From positions 248,001 through 312,000 of the forward strand of contig NZ_JAMQOP010000002.1 in assembly GCF_031624495.1 (NCBI RefSeq): a stretch of 64,000 nucleotides of DNA, in the 5' to 3' direction. The DNA is from Halogeometricum sp. S1BR25-6 (GTDB lineage: Archaea > Halobacteriota > Halobacteria > Halobacteriales > Haloferacaceae). Made by a program: the position numbers and the translations under genes. This document shows positions 1-9,187 of the stretch, one piece after another. The stretch's first letter is position 1, and every line of letters starts with the position of its first letter. The notes under the pieces are model-generated. The model saw only the letters and a program-made list of their open reading frames with translations. It was not told the DNA's origin and did no database searches.

Positions 1-78
1 GTAGGGCCGCTGAAAAGATACCCCTTCCCGCCCGCGCGGGTCCGTGGTTTCAACCCGCCGGGGGGCGACATTCCGCGT

Positions 79-1158
79 ATGCCGCGCACCACCGTCGCCG
101 AGTTCTCCGTGGAATCACTGGAAATCCTCGCCCCCGACGGGAGCGTCGACGAGGAGTTGGAACCGTCGCTCTCGGAGGAGACGCTGTTCGACATCTACCG
201 GACGATGCGCCGCGCGCGCCGCCTCGACGAACGCGCCGTCGCCCTCCAGCGACGGGGGGAGTTGGGAACGTACGCGCCCGGAACCGGCCAGGAAGCGGCG
301 CAGGTGGCGAGCGCCGCCGCCCTCGCCGAGGACGACTGGGTCGTCCCGGCGTTCAGAGAGCAGGCGGCCCTGCTGACGCGCGGGGCGTCGATGGAGAACA
401 TACTCGCCTACGCGATGGGACTCGAAGAGGGGGCCGAGAGTTCGGCCGAGGACCGGGCGCTGCCGCCGGCGATTCCCGTCGGGTCGCAGGCGCTCCACGC
501 CGTCGGCATCGGGTGGGCGCAGGCGATACGCGGCGATGACACCGCCGCCATCGCGTACTTCGGCGACGGCGCCACGTCGACGGGCGACGTGTACGAGGCG
601 CTGAACTCCGCCGGCGCCTACGGCGCGCACACCGTCTTCCTCTGTCAGAACAACCAGTACGCCATCTCGACGCCCCGCGAGAACCAGACGCGCGCGGAGA
701 CGCTGGCGCAGAAGGCCGTCGCCGCCGGTATCGACGGGATTCAGGTCGACGGCAACGACGCGCTGGCGGTGTACGAGGCGACGCGGTTGGCGCTCGAACG
801 CGCGCGCGAGGGCGACCCCGTGCTGGTCGAGGCGCTGACGTACCGCCGGTCGATGCACACCACCTCCGACGACCCGCGAAAGTACCGCGAGGAGGAAGAG
901 GAGGTCGACTGGGACCGCAAGGACCCCATCGCGCGGTTCGAGGCGTACCTCCGCGGACGCGGAATACTCACCGACGAGCGAGTCGAGGAACTCGCGGCGG
1001 AGATAGAGGCCGAACTCGAAGACGCCGTCGCGGGTGCGAGGGAGACGGCCGCCGAGGCCGACCCCGCCGACATGTTCGAGCACGCGTACGCGGAGACGCC
1101 GCCGTGGCTGGAACGTCAGGCGGCCGCGTTCGAGGGAGGTGACGCCGATGGCGAGTGA
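79..1158 (+). CDS. Thiamine-dependent 2-oxoacid dehydrogenase E1, alpha subunit
   Basis: This 359-aa protein is the alpha half of the E1 component of a pyruvate/branched-chain-type 2-oxoacid dehydrogenase, which decarboxylates a 2-oxoacid on thiamine diphosphate. The ThDP/magnesium motif is clear: GDGATSTGD near residue 161, followed about 29 residues later by the paired Asn of CQNNQYAIS. The conserved GSQALHAVGIGWA segment precedes it. The length is normal for the family. The gene overlaps the beta-subunit gene by 11 bp, so the two are coupled. No E2, E3 or lipoyl gene follows. The substrate cannot be read from the sequence; haloarchaea have several paralogous complexes of this type. The family call is very sure. 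Confidence 0.93.
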   Translation: MPRTTVAEFSVESLEILAPDGSVDEELEPSLSEETLFDIYRTMRRARRLDERAVALQRRGELGTYAPGTGQEAAQVASAAALAEDDWVVPAFREQAALLTRGASMENILAYAMGLEEGAESSAEDRALPPAIPVGSQALHAVGIGWAQAIRGDDTAAIAYFGDGATSTGDVYEALNSAGAYGAHTVFLCQNNQYAISTPRENQTRAETLAQKAVAAGIDGIQVDGNDALAVYEATRLALERAREGDPVLVEALTYRRSMHTTSDDPRKYREEEEEVDWDRKDPIARFEAYLRGRGILTDERVEELAAEIEAELEDAVAGARETAAEADPADMFEHAYAETPPWLERQAAAFEGGDADGE

Positions 1159-2116
1159 CCTGCGACTGGTCGAGGCGGTGAAGGCGACGCTCGGCGAGGA
1201 GATGGCGCGCGACGAGTCGGTCGTCCTCTACGGCGAGGACGTCGGCGTCGCGGGCGGCGTGTTCCGCGCGACGGACGGCCTGCTGGACGAGTTCCCGAAC
1301 CGCGTGTACGACTCCCCCCTCGGCGAGTCGGGCATCGTCGGCACCGGCGTCGGACTCGCCGCCGCCGGGATGCGGCCCGTCGCGGAGATACAGTTCCAGT
1401 CGTTCCTCTATCAAGGGTTCGCGCAACTGCAACAGCACGCCTCCCGCCTCCGGAGTCGGTCGCGCGGCGGGTTCTCCTGTCCGATGACGATTCGGACCCC
1501 GTACGGCGGCGGCATCCACGCGCTCGAACACCACTCCGAGAGCTTCGAGGCCGGATTCGCCCACGTGCCGGGGCTCAAGGTGGTGATTCCCTCCTCGCCC
1601 GCCGACGGCAAGGGGCTGCTCGCGGCATCGATTCGGGACCCCGACCCGGTCGTCTTCATGGAACCGACGCGGCTGTACCGCTCGCTCCGCGAGTCCGTCC
1701 CCGACGACGACCACGTGGTACCGCTGGGCGAGGCGGCGGTGGCCGAGGAGGGCGCGGACGTGACCGTCGTCGCGTGGGGGTCGATGCTCCAGCGGACGCT
1801 GAGCGCCGTCGACGACGTCGACGCGGACGTGGAAGTCGTCGACCCGCGGACCGTCTACCCCCTCGACACCGACACCATCACCGAGTCGGTGAAGAAGACG
1901 GGACGGTGCGTCGTGGTCCACGAGGCTCCCGGGACGGCCGGCTTCGGCGCCGAAATCGTCTCCCGACTCACCGAGACGGCGTTCTACCACCTCGAAGCGC
2001 CGCCCGAACGGGTCACGGGGTACGACGTGCCGGTACCGATGTTCGCCCGCGAGGACGCCTACCTCCCGGACGAGGAGCGCATCGCCGCCGGAATCCGCCG
2101 GGCCGTCGAGGCCTGA
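1148..2116 (+). CDS. Thiamine-dependent 2-oxoacid dehydrogenase E1, beta subunit
   Basis: This 322-aa protein partners the preceding alpha subunit in an alpha2beta2 E1 heterotetramer. The N-terminal transketolase-like pyrimidine-binding domain carries the typical GEDVGVAGGVF and DSPLGESGIVGTGVGLAAAG motifs and the conserved QLQQHASRLR stretch. The C-terminal transketolase domain includes VEVVDPRTVYPLD and HEAPGTAGFGAEI. I chose the ATG at 1148 because it begins the canonical SDLRLVEAVKATLGEEM start and lies inside the last codons of the alpha gene; longer readings in the same frame are low-complexity Arg/Pro text from the other gene. The next gene downstream is unrelated, so this E1 pair lacks an adjacent E2/E3. 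Confidence 0.93.
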   Translation: MASDLRLVEAVKATLGEEMARDESVVLYGEDVGVAGGVFRATDGLLDEFPNRVYDSPLGESGIVGTGVGLAAAGMRPVAEIQFQSFLYQGFAQLQQHASRLRSRSRGGFSCPMTIRTPYGGGIHALEHHSESFEAGFAHVPGLKVVIPSSPADGKGLLAASIRDPDPVVFMEPTRLYRSLRESVPDDDHVVPLGEAAVAEEGADVTVVAWGSMLQRTLSAVDDVDADVEVVDPRTVYPLDTDTITESVKKTGRCVVVHEAPGTAGFGAEIVSRLTETAFYHLEAPPERVTGYDVPVPMFAREDAYLPDEERIAAGIRRAVEA

Positions 2117-2329
2117 GACGGCGCGGACTGGGGGGAAGAAGAACGGGCAGTCGGGCGGTCGGGCGGTCGGCGCGTATCGACCCCGCGTCGGTCAGCCGCC
2201 GACCAAACGGTAATGGGAGTCGCCCCCGTGAGATTCGACAGCACGGTTCGGGTCGCCCGTCCTCACCGTCGGGCGGTCCCGTCGACGCCGCGACTCACCC
2301 GCGGACGATGGCCGGCGCCTCACGCTCCC

Positions 2330-2857
2330 ATGTACGAACACGACATCACGCTGACGGTGAACGGTGCGACGGAGGAACTGACGGTCGAGTCGCGCACGCT
2401 GCTCGTCCACGCCCTGCGCGACGGACTGGGATACACCGGCCCGAACGTCGGTTGCGAGAGCGGGAAGTGCGGCGCCTGCACGGTCCACCTCGACGGCGAC
2501 GCGGTCAAATCCTGCACCCTCCTGGCCGTCCAAGCCGACGGCGGAGCGGTGACGACGGTCGAGGGGATGGCGACGGCCGACGGCGCCGACGGCCCCGACG
2601 ACGCCGCGGACGCCCTCCACCCCATCCAGCGGGCGTTCCACGAGGAACACGGCCTCCAGTGCGGCTACTGCACCCCGGGGATGGTGATGACGGCGGCGCA
2701 GGTGCTCGAAGAGAATCCGGACCCCTCGCGCGAGGCGATTCGCGCCTCGCTGAAGGGGAACATCTGCCGCTGTACGGGCTATCACAACGTCGTGAACGCC
2801 GTCGAGTCGGCGGCCGACTCGTTGCGGAACCTCGATTCGTCGACGGAGGGCGAGTGA
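2330..2857 (+). CDS. Molybdenum hydroxylase small subunit, two [2Fe-2S] clusters
   Basis: This 175-aa protein is the iron-sulfur subunit of a xanthine dehydrogenase/CO dehydrogenase-family enzyme and passes electrons from the Mo site to FAD. The N-terminal plant-type ferredoxin domain has CESGKCGAC near residue 42 and a further Cys in VKSC. The C-terminal helical [2Fe-2S] domain has CGYCTPGM near residue 109 and CRCTGYHN near residue 146, so all eight cluster Cys are present. The ATG at 2330 gives the standard short N-terminus before ITLTVNG. The gene is 1 bp upstream of the medium-subunit gene, so the order is small-medium-large rather than the medium-small-large order of classical cox operons. 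Confidence 0.93.
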   Translation: MYEHDITLTVNGATEELTVESRTLLVHALRDGLGYTGPNVGCESGKCGACTVHLDGDAVKSCTLLAVQADGGAVTTVEGMATADGADGPDDAADALHPIQRAFHEEHGLQCGYCTPGMVMTAAQVLEENPDPSREAIRASLKGNICRCTGYHNVVNAVESAADSLRNLDSSTEGE

Positions 2858-2858
2858 G

Positions 2859-3821
2859 ATGTTCCCGCCGCAGTTCGGCTACCGGCGGGCGGGCAGCGTC
2901 GCGGAGGCGGTGGACCTCCTCGCGGAGTTCTCAGACCGGGACGCGCGGGTGCTGGCCGGCGGTCACGGTCTGCTGCCGGACCTGAAAGCCGGCCGCGAAG
3001 CCCCCGACGTACTCGTCGACGTCGGCGGCGTCGACGACCTGCGGTACGTCGAGGCGGAGGGCGGAGCGACGGCCGTCGGCGCCTTGACGACGTACGCCGA
3101 CGTCGACGAGAACGAGAGACTGTGGTCCCGCGCGACGGCGTTCGCGGAGGCCGTCTCACACGTCGGCGACGTGCAGATACGCAACCGCGGCACTGTCGGC
3201 GGCAACCTCGCGCAGGCCGACCCGTCGGCCGACCCGCCCGCGGCGGCCCTCGTTTCGGAGGCGACGCTCGTCGCCCGCGGTCCGGACGGGCGGCGCGACA
3301 TCGACGCTGCGGACTTCTTCGAGGGCGACGGCGGGACGACCCTGCGCGACGGGGAACTCCTAACCGAAGTTCGGATTCCGGCGGTGGACGATGGAAGCGA
3401 GGGTAGCGGGGCAACCGCCGGCGGCGCCTATCACAAGGAGACCCACCCCGCCTCGGGGTACGCGCTCGTCGGCGTCGCCGCCGCCGTCGTCGTCGAAGAC
3501 GGGGACGTGACCGACGCCCGCGTCGCGGTCAACGGCGTGACCGACCCGCCGCGCCGACTCGCGCCCGTCGAGGCGGCCCTCGACGGCGCGCCGGCGGACG
3601 CCGAGAGCGTCGAGGCCGCCGCCGACCGGGCGACGGAGGATATCGACCCCGGTGCGGCCGTCTCGGACGCGTACGCCTCCGGCGCCTACCGCGTCGAGGT
3701 GCTCCCCGTCCACGTCCGTCGGTCGCTGGAGACGGCGCTCGACCGGGCGACGGGCGCGGCGGCGACGCCGACCAGACCGCCGCACCGCCCCGCCGCCGAC
3801 GACGGGGGTGACCGCCGGTGA
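2859..3821 (+). CDS. Molybdenum hydroxylase medium subunit, FAD-binding
   Basis: This 320-aa protein is the flavoprotein subunit of the same enzyme. The N-terminal FAD-binding PCMH-type domain shows AGGHGLLPDLKAG (pyrophosphate loop) and the second FAD motif IRNRGTVGGNLAQADPSAD. The C-terminal CO dehydrogenase flavoprotein domain follows, with the typical 'Y..V.VAAAVVVEDG...ARVAVNGV' pattern. The length fits the family (about 280-320). The C-terminus carries a short Pro/Arg/Asp-rich tail beyond the domain. The stop codon overlaps the GTG start of the large-subunit gene, implying coupled translation of the heterotrimer. Confidence 0.92.
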   Translation: MFPPQFGYRRAGSVAEAVDLLAEFSDRDARVLAGGHGLLPDLKAGREAPDVLVDVGGVDDLRYVEAEGGATAVGALTTYADVDENERLWSRATAFAEAVSHVGDVQIRNRGTVGGNLAQADPSADPPAAALVSEATLVARGPDGRRDIDAADFFEGDGGTTLRDGELLTEVRIPAVDDGSEGSGATAGGAYHKETHPASGYALVGVAAAVVVEDGDVTDARVAVNGVTDPPRRLAPVEAALDGAPADAESVEAAADRATEDIDPGAAVSDAYASGAYRVEVLPVHVRRSLETALDRATGAAATPTRPPHRPAADDGGDRR

Positions 3822-6202
3822 GCGACGCGCGGGATGGACGCGCGAACGACGCGCGAGACGCCGGCGGCACACCGGACGGGTCGGCCTCGGAGGACCGACT
3901 CGTCGGACGGGGAATCGACCGCCGCGAGGACGCCGAACTGCTTACCGGGCGAGCGACGTACACCGACGACATCTCGGCGGACGCGGCGCACCTCGCGTTC
4001 GTCCGGAGCGCGGTCGGACACGGCCGAGTCGAGTCGATAGACGCGAGCGAGGCCGAGGAGATGGCGGGCGTCCTCGGCGTCTACACGTGGGACGACGTCG
4101 ACGCCTCGCCGTCGCCCGGCGTCCTCCCGATTCGGACCGAGTCGCTGGACTGCGAGGTGCCGGGGCATCCGGTGCTGGCGCGCGACCGGGTTCGCTACGA
4201 AGGGCAACCCATCGCCGCCGTCGTCGCCGAGGACCGCTACGTCGCCCGCGACGCCGTCGAGGCGGTGCACGTCGAGTACGGGACGCGCCCGGCCGTCGTC
4301 GACCCCGCCGAGGCGACCGAGGACGGTGCGCCGACGCTGTACGAAGGGGTACCGGACAACGTCGCCCTCGATGCCGAACTCGGGGACGAGACGACGACCG
4401 AGGAGGCGTTCGCGGCCGCCGACCGGGTGGTGGAACTCGACCTCGTGAACAACCGCCTCGTCGCCAGCGCACTCGAACCGCGGGCGGCCCTCGCCCGCTA
4501 CGACGCCGACAGGGACTACTTCACCGTCGAGTTGACCAGCCAATCGCCGCACGGCCACCGACGCAAGCTTTCGGAGACGCTCGGACTCGACGAGGAGCAG
4601 GTCCGGGTCGTCGTCCCGCGCGTCGGCGGCGGGTTCGGGCACAAGGGCCACCACCACCCGGGTGAGGCGATGGCCGCGTGGTGCGCGCGCGAACTCGACC
4701 GGTCGGTCAAGTGGACGGCGACTCGTTCGGAGAACTACCGAGAGGGGGCGCACGCCCGCGACCACCGGACGACCGCTGCAATCGCCGTCGACGACGACGG
4801 TACCGTGCGCGGACTGCGGGTCGACACGCGCGCCGCCGTCGGCGGCTACGGCCTCGGCGGCGGTGCGTCGATGCCGGGATGGTACGGCCGCCTGCTGTCC
4901 AGTCAGTACCGCATCCCTGCCATCTACTGCCGGACGCGCGCCGTCTTCACGAACACCGCGCCGGTCCACTCCTACCGCGGCGCGGGCCGCCCGGAAGCCA
5001 TCTACGTGACCGAGCGACTGATGGACGCCGCCGCGGACGAACTGGGCATCGACCCCGTCGAACTCCGACGCCGAAATCTCATCGAACCCGACGAGTTCCC
5101 CTACGAGACGGCCGTCGGCGCCTCCTACGACAGCGGCGACTACGAGACGGCCTTGGACGAGGCGCTGGACGCTATCGGGTACGGCGAGGCGCGCGAACGG
5201 GCGGGAGAACCGGGCGACGACGGCCGCTACCGGGGAGTGGGCGTCGCCTGCTTCACCGAGTCGACCGGCGGCGGATTCGAACGCGGCGTCGTCCGCGTCC
5301 GCCGCGACGGGAGCGTCGCCGTCTACGCGGGCACCCACTCGCACGGACAGGGTCACGAGACGACGTACGCCCAACTCGTCGCCGACGAACTCGGCGTTCC
5401 GTACGACGACGTCGAGGTGGCTGAGGGCGACACCGACGACACGGCCGACGGAACGGGCACGTTCGGCAGTCGGAGCACGATTACGGGGGGAAGCGCCGTC
5501 GTCGAGAGCGCGCGGGACGTGCTGCGGGCGGCCCGCGGCGTCGCGACCGACCTACTGGGCGTCGACGCCGCGGACGTCGTCTCCGAGGGGGGCGCGTTCC
5601 GCGTCGTCGGCCGGCCCGAACATTCGGTGTCGTTCGCGGACGTCGCGTGCGCCGCCGCCGAGGCGGAGAACGAAAGCGGGGACGAGAGCGACGCCGGCAT
5701 CGCCTTCGAGGCGTCGACGCGCTACGAACCCGACGGCACGGCCTACGCGTTCGGGACGCACACCGCCCTCGTCGCCGTCGACGCCGAGACGGGCGCCGTG
5801 GAGATAGAGCGGTACGTCGCCGTCGACGACTGCGGCGAACGCGTCAACCCGACCATCGTCGAAGGGCAGGTGCACGGCGGCGTCGCGCAGGGTATCGGAC
5901 AGGCGCGCTCGGAAGGGGCCGTCTACGGCGACGACGGGCGTCTCCTGACGGACTCGATGCTGTCGTACGCCCTGCCGCGGGCCTCCTCGCTTCCGGACAT
6001 CGAGACGCGCGCGACGGTGACGCCGAGTCCGCGCAATCCCCTCGGCGTCAAAGGTATCGGCGAAGCCGGCACCATCGCCGCCCCGCCGACGGTGGTGAGC
6101 GCCGTCGCCGACGCCCTCTCGTCGTTCGGCATCGCGCACGTCGACATGCCGCTGACCGAGGAGAACGTCCTCGCCGCGATACGCGAAGTCGACGGCGGAT
6201 AG
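3818..6202 (+). CDS. Molybdenum hydroxylase large subunit, form II (GAGR) type
   Basis: This 794-aa protein is the molybdopterin cytosine dinucleotide-binding catalytic subunit. After a disordered acidic N-terminus of about 30 residues comes VGRGIDRREDAELLTGRATYTDDI, which opens the aldehyde oxidase/xanthine dehydrogenase a/b hammerhead domain. The Mo-binding region has GGGFGHKG, the active-site loop SYRGAGRPEAIYV, and the catalytic Glu in KGIGEAGT near the C-terminus. True form-I CO dehydrogenases carry AYXCSFR in the active-site loop; here it is the GAGR form found in uncharacterised relatives, so the substrate is unknown and CO oxidation is unlikely. Start is GTG at 3818, overlapping the previous stop. 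No maturation genes (coxD/E/F, mobA-like) are adjacent. Confidence 0.92.
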   Translation: MSDARDGRANDARDAGGTPDGSASEDRLVGRGIDRREDAELLTGRATYTDDISADAAHLAFVRSAVGHGRVESIDASEAEEMAGVLGVYTWDDVDASPSPGVLPIRTESLDCEVPGHPVLARDRVRYEGQPIAAVVAEDRYVARDAVEAVHVEYGTRPAVVDPAEATEDGAPTLYEGVPDNVALDAELGDETTTEEAFAAADRVVELDLVNNRLVASALEPRAALARYDADRDYFTVELTSQSPHGHRRKLSETLGLDEEQVRVVVPRVGGGFGHKGHHHPGEAMAAWCARELDRSVKWTATRSENYREGAHARDHRTTAAIAVDDDGTVRGLRVDTRAAVGGYGLGGGASMPGWYGRLLSSQYRIPAIYCRTRAVFTNTAPVHSYRGAGRPEAIYVTERLMDAAADELGIDPVELRRRNLIEPDEFPYETAVGASYDSGDYETALDEALDAIGYGEARERAGEPGDDGRYRGVGVACFTESTGGGFERGVVRVRRDGSVAVYAGTHSHGQGHETTYAQLVADELGVPYDDVEVAEGDTDDTADGTGTFGSRSTITGGSAVVESARDVLRAARGVATDLLGVDAADVVSEGGAFRVVGRPEHSVSFADVACAAAEAENESGDESDAGIAFEASTRYEPDGTAYAFGTHTALVAVDAETGAVEIERYVAVDDCGERVNPTIVEGQVHGGVAQGIGQARSEGAVYGDDGRLLTDSMLSYALPRASSLPDIETRATVTPSPRNPLGVKGIGEAGTIAAPPTVVSAVADALSSFGIAHVDMPLTEENVLAAIREVDGG

Positions 6203-6520
6203 CGTCGGGAAAAACCGTGGCGGGCGTCGGTTCGGTTACCGCCGTCACGGGCTCTGAGTCGCGGCCGCGTCGCTCCAAGCGTGGAGTTGTCGGAAGATGT
6301 CGCCCGAGACACTAACGGCCGGTCTCATCCCGAGGCGGCGTGCCGCGTCGACCGGGAAACCCTCGTGTCAGGCGGTCCGTCTTTGCGGCGCGGACGGTCC
6401 GAACTGTCGCGCACCTGGGTTCTCCGCCTGTTCATCGCTCCCTGGTGGGACAACTCGGGCGGGGACTAACGGTGCGCACCGGACGTAGAGCGCCGACGAT
6501 AAAGGGCGTTCCGACTCCGC
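6203..6520. other. Convergent intergenic region, nothing recognised
   Basis: This 318-bp GC-rich stretch lies between two converging genes. I see no tRNA, no recognisable RNA gene, no repeat with known meaning and no short ORF with haloarchaeal codon character. It probably holds the terminators of both flanking transcripts. Confidence 0.5.
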
Positions 6521-7900
6521 TCAGAGGACGTACTCCTCTTCGGACAACTGGACGTAGCGGTCGTCGCGGAACTTCCGTTTCGTCTTCTTGTAGTTGGCGA
6601 CGAACCGGGCCGCCGAGAGGCCCGAGCGAATCTTCCCCATCTTGAACAGACCGTCGTCCGAACTGGCCGCCATGAGTTTCCGGGCGACGGAGAACGCGCG
6701 GTCCCAGTCGTCGGGGCCGTAGTCGCGGACGACTTCCGCGAAGGCGACGTTGCGCCGAACCTCCTCGCCGATGGCGTCCTTCCAGCGGTCGTTGTAGTCG
6801 GAGAGGTCGCCCGAGGCGGCGAGTTCGCCGGCGATGGCGCCGGTGCGGACGGCCACGTGGTCGCCGCCCTCGTGGAACGCCGAGGTGGCGCCCATCGCGC
6901 CGCCGGTGACGGCGATGCCCGCCGCCGTCGGAGAGTCGACCGGACGGGTCGACGATATCGCGTACGTCTCCGTTCCCTTCGTCTTCCCGCGGTCCTCGAC
7001 GAGGGGGAAGTCCTCGTCGATGTCGTACTCGTCGCCGTACTCCTGTTCGAGCAGTCGCCGGACGTACTCTTTGCCCCGCGGGACGCGTTCGTCGGAGTCG
7101 CGGAGCAGTTTGTACTTCTCTCTGGCCTCCACCTCCGAGAGGTCGATGCCGATGGGCATCGTCAGTCCGATGCGGGCGACGTTGTCGTCGTTCGGGAACA
7201 CCCACGGGTAGGCGGTGTGCCCGGGCATGTAGCCCCACCAGAACTTGATGGCGCCCTCGACGTCGCGGGCGACTTCCTCGGGCAGGCGGCGATGCTCCTG
7301 GTAGGCGATGTGGTTCACCTTCGTCGTCGCCAGTCTGTCGGTGACGTCGAAGTCGAGATAGCGGTCGAGCACCCGGTTCGTCACCTGTCGCTGCGGACCG
7401 TCCGCGAGGACGAGGAACTCGCCCGCCACGTCGTCGCCGTTCGCGAGGCGGACGGTGTGGCGCGGCGTCCCGTCCAAGTCCGTCTCCACGTCGCGAACGG
7501 AGGCCTTCACGCGGTACTCCGCGCCCGCCTCTTCGGCCCTGTCGCGGAGGAAGTCGTCGAAGCGCGCGCGGTTCATGCAGTAGCCGAAGTGGTCGTACGA
7601 GGCGTCGAACCCGGTTGTCCGCATCGTCAGCGACTCGTTCGGCCCGACGAACTCCGCGCGGTCCAGCGTCGAGAGGACGACTCCCTCCGGCATCTCGTCG
7701 GGGTGGATGCCCATGATGTCGACCCAGTAGTCGAGGATGCCCGCGGCGTCCGTCGAGTCGGGTCCGAGGCGGTCCGGGCGGTCCGCTCGCGGCACCCCTT
7801 TCTCCAGCACCACCGCCGACGCGCCCGACTCCGCGGCGGCGTGCGCGGCGGCCGACCCCGCGGGGCCGCCGCCGACGATGACGACGTCGAATCGCTCCAT
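6521..7900 (-). CDS. Geranylgeranyl reductase family flavoprotein
   Basis: This 459-aa FAD-dependent protein is likely to saturate isoprenoid chains, as digeranylgeranylglycerophospholipid reductase does for archaeal membrane lipids, or menaquinone side chains. The N-terminal Rossmann motif is VVIVGGGPAGSAAAHAAAESG. The second FAD contact is in the 'TAAGIAVTGGAMGATSAFHEGGDHVAVRTGAIAGE'-type region near residues 330-360 (motif GGDHVAVRTG). FLVLADGPQ near residue 160 matches the family's 'GADG' position. The length is usual for haloarchaeal members. It is transcribed alone, with convergent or divergent neighbours on both sides. The exact substrate among lipid, quinone or retinoid-type polyprenyls cannot be decided from sequence. 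Confidence 0.85.
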   Translation of the reverse strand: MERFDVVIVGGGPAGSAAAHAAAESGASAVVLEKGVPRADRPDRLGPDSTDAAGILDYWVDIMGIHPDEMPEGVVLSTLDRAEFVGPNESLTMRTTGFDASYDHFGYCMNRARFDDFLRDRAEEAGAEYRVKASVRDVETDLDGTPRHTVRLANGDDVAGEFLVLADGPQRQVTNRVLDRYLDFDVTDRLATTKVNHIAYQEHRRLPEEVARDVEGAIKFWWGYMPGHTAYPWVFPNDDNVARIGLTMPIGIDLSEVEAREKYKLLRDSDERVPRGKEYVRRLLEQEYGDEYDIDEDFPLVEDRGKTKGTETYAISSTRPVDSPTAAGIAVTGGAMGATSAFHEGGDHVAVRTGAIAGELAASGDLSDYNDRWKDAIGEEVRRNVAFAEVVRDYGPDDWDRAFSVARKLMAASSDDGLFKMGKIRSGLSAARFVANYKKTKRKFRDDRYVQLSEEEYVL

Positions 7901-8115
7901 GCCGATACTGGTTCTCGGTTCGGTATTAAACCCGGTGAACCGGCGACGGCGCCCTACTCGTCCTCGTCGGGGGCGGTCGATACGTCAGTGAAGGCGAACC
8001 GCATCCCGTCGCCCCCGTCGGCACGGTCGTGACACGACGGGAGTGCCACCGGAAACGGCACCGCCCGCCGGATGAGGTGGTCCTTTGTAGCCGCTTTCGG
8101 AAGGGAGTGCCAACG

Positions 8116-9081
8116 ATGAGTCAAGACGACGCGCCCGACATCGCAGTGCTTCGACAGAAGATTCACGGACTGTCCGCCGAGGAGTACGCGGAGACGCTCA
8201 GAGAGCGACTCCCGGAGAAGGATATCGCCCTCGCGCGGACGCCGACGGAGGAGCGGGACCTACTGAAGCGGGTGTCCGTCGCGACGGGCTTTTCCATCGA
8301 GGAGGACGCCCTCGCGGAGGCGGAGAACCTCGAACTGTTCGCCTGCGTGTTCGCCGGGACGGGCCACCTCCCCCTCGAGGCCCTCGACGAACGCGGCGTC
8401 GCCGTCACCAACGCCTCGGGCGTCCACGGCCCGAACATCGCCGAACAGGTGCTCGGCGGCATCCTCTCTTTCTCCCGCCGGTTCCACGTCGGGTGGCGGC
8501 AGAAACAGCGCAACGAGTGGCGCTCGTACCCTACCTACGAGCTACAGGGGTCGACGGTGACGGTGCTCGGCCTCGGCGCCATCGGGCAGGCCGTCGTCGA
8601 CCGTCTGGAACCGTTCGGCGTCGACACCATCGGCGTGCGCTACTCCCCGGAGAAGGGCGGCCCCACGGACGAAGTCGTCGGCTTCGAGGACGAGTCGGGC
8701 TTCCACGACGCCCTCGCTCGCTCGGACTACGTCGTCGTCGCCTGCCCCCTGACGGACACCACGCGCGGCATTCTGGACGCGGACGCGTTCAAGACGATGG
8801 ACCCCGAGACGGTCCTCATCAACGTCGGCCGCGGTCCCGTCGTCGACACCGACGCCCTCCTCGACGCCCTGCGCGGCAACGCCGTCCGCGGCGCGGCCCT
8901 CGACGTGACCGACCCCGAACCGCTCCCCGACGACCACGAACTGTGGGGCTTCGACAACGTGCTCATCACGCCGCACAACGCGGGTCACACGCCGGAGTAC
9001 TGGGAGCGCATGACGGACATCATCGAGGAGAACTTAGAGCGGTTGGAGTCGGGCGAGGAGGAACTGCGGAATCAGGTGTAG
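8116..9081 (+). CDS. D-2-hydroxyacid dehydrogenase (NAD(P)-dependent)
   Basis: This 321-aa oxidoreductase interconverts a 2-oxoacid and its D-2-hydroxyacid. It has the split catalytic domain and a central Rossmann NAD domain with GLGAIGQAVVDRL. The catalytic set is visible: Arg in NVGRGPVVD, Glu in TDPEPLPDDHELW, and His in ITPHNAGHTPEYW. The ATG at 8116 is preceded by a GGGAGTG-like ribosome-binding sequence and begins a typical haloarchaeal acidic N-terminus; the in-frame upstream extension is Arg-rich and unlikely. The substrate could be glyoxylate, hydroxypyruvate or phosphoglycerate-like. The gene stands alone between convergent neighbours. Confidence 0.9.
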   Translation: MSQDDAPDIAVLRQKIHGLSAEEYAETLRERLPEKDIALARTPTEERDLLKRVSVATGFSIEEDALAEAENLELFACVFAGTGHLPLEALDERGVAVTNASGVHGPNIAEQVLGGILSFSRRFHVGWRQKQRNEWRSYPTYELQGSTVTVLGLGAIGQAVVDRLEPFGVDTIGVRYSPEKGGPTDEVVGFEDESGFHDALARSDYVVVACPLTDTTRGILDADAFKTMDPETVLINVGRGPVVDTDALLDALRGNAVRGAALDVTDPEPLPDDHELWGFDNVLITPHNAGHTPEYWERMTDIIEENLERLESGEEELRNQV

Positions 9082-9187
9082 ACGGGACGACTCGGGCGTA
9101 CGGGCGCACCAAGCGGCCCGCGAGAGCCGCACGGCCTCGGAAGCCCTCCCGTTCCTTCCCGTCGCTTCGTCCCGTCAGGGCGTCCGA

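Noticed and set aside
3686-5374. A 562-codon open frame on the minus strand
   Set aside because: Lies wholly inside the Mo hydroxylase genes on the other strand and has no recognisable domain.
2330-6202. Calling the operon aerobic CO dehydrogenase
   Set aside because: The active-site loop is SYRGAGR, not AYXCSFR, so CO oxidation is not supported.
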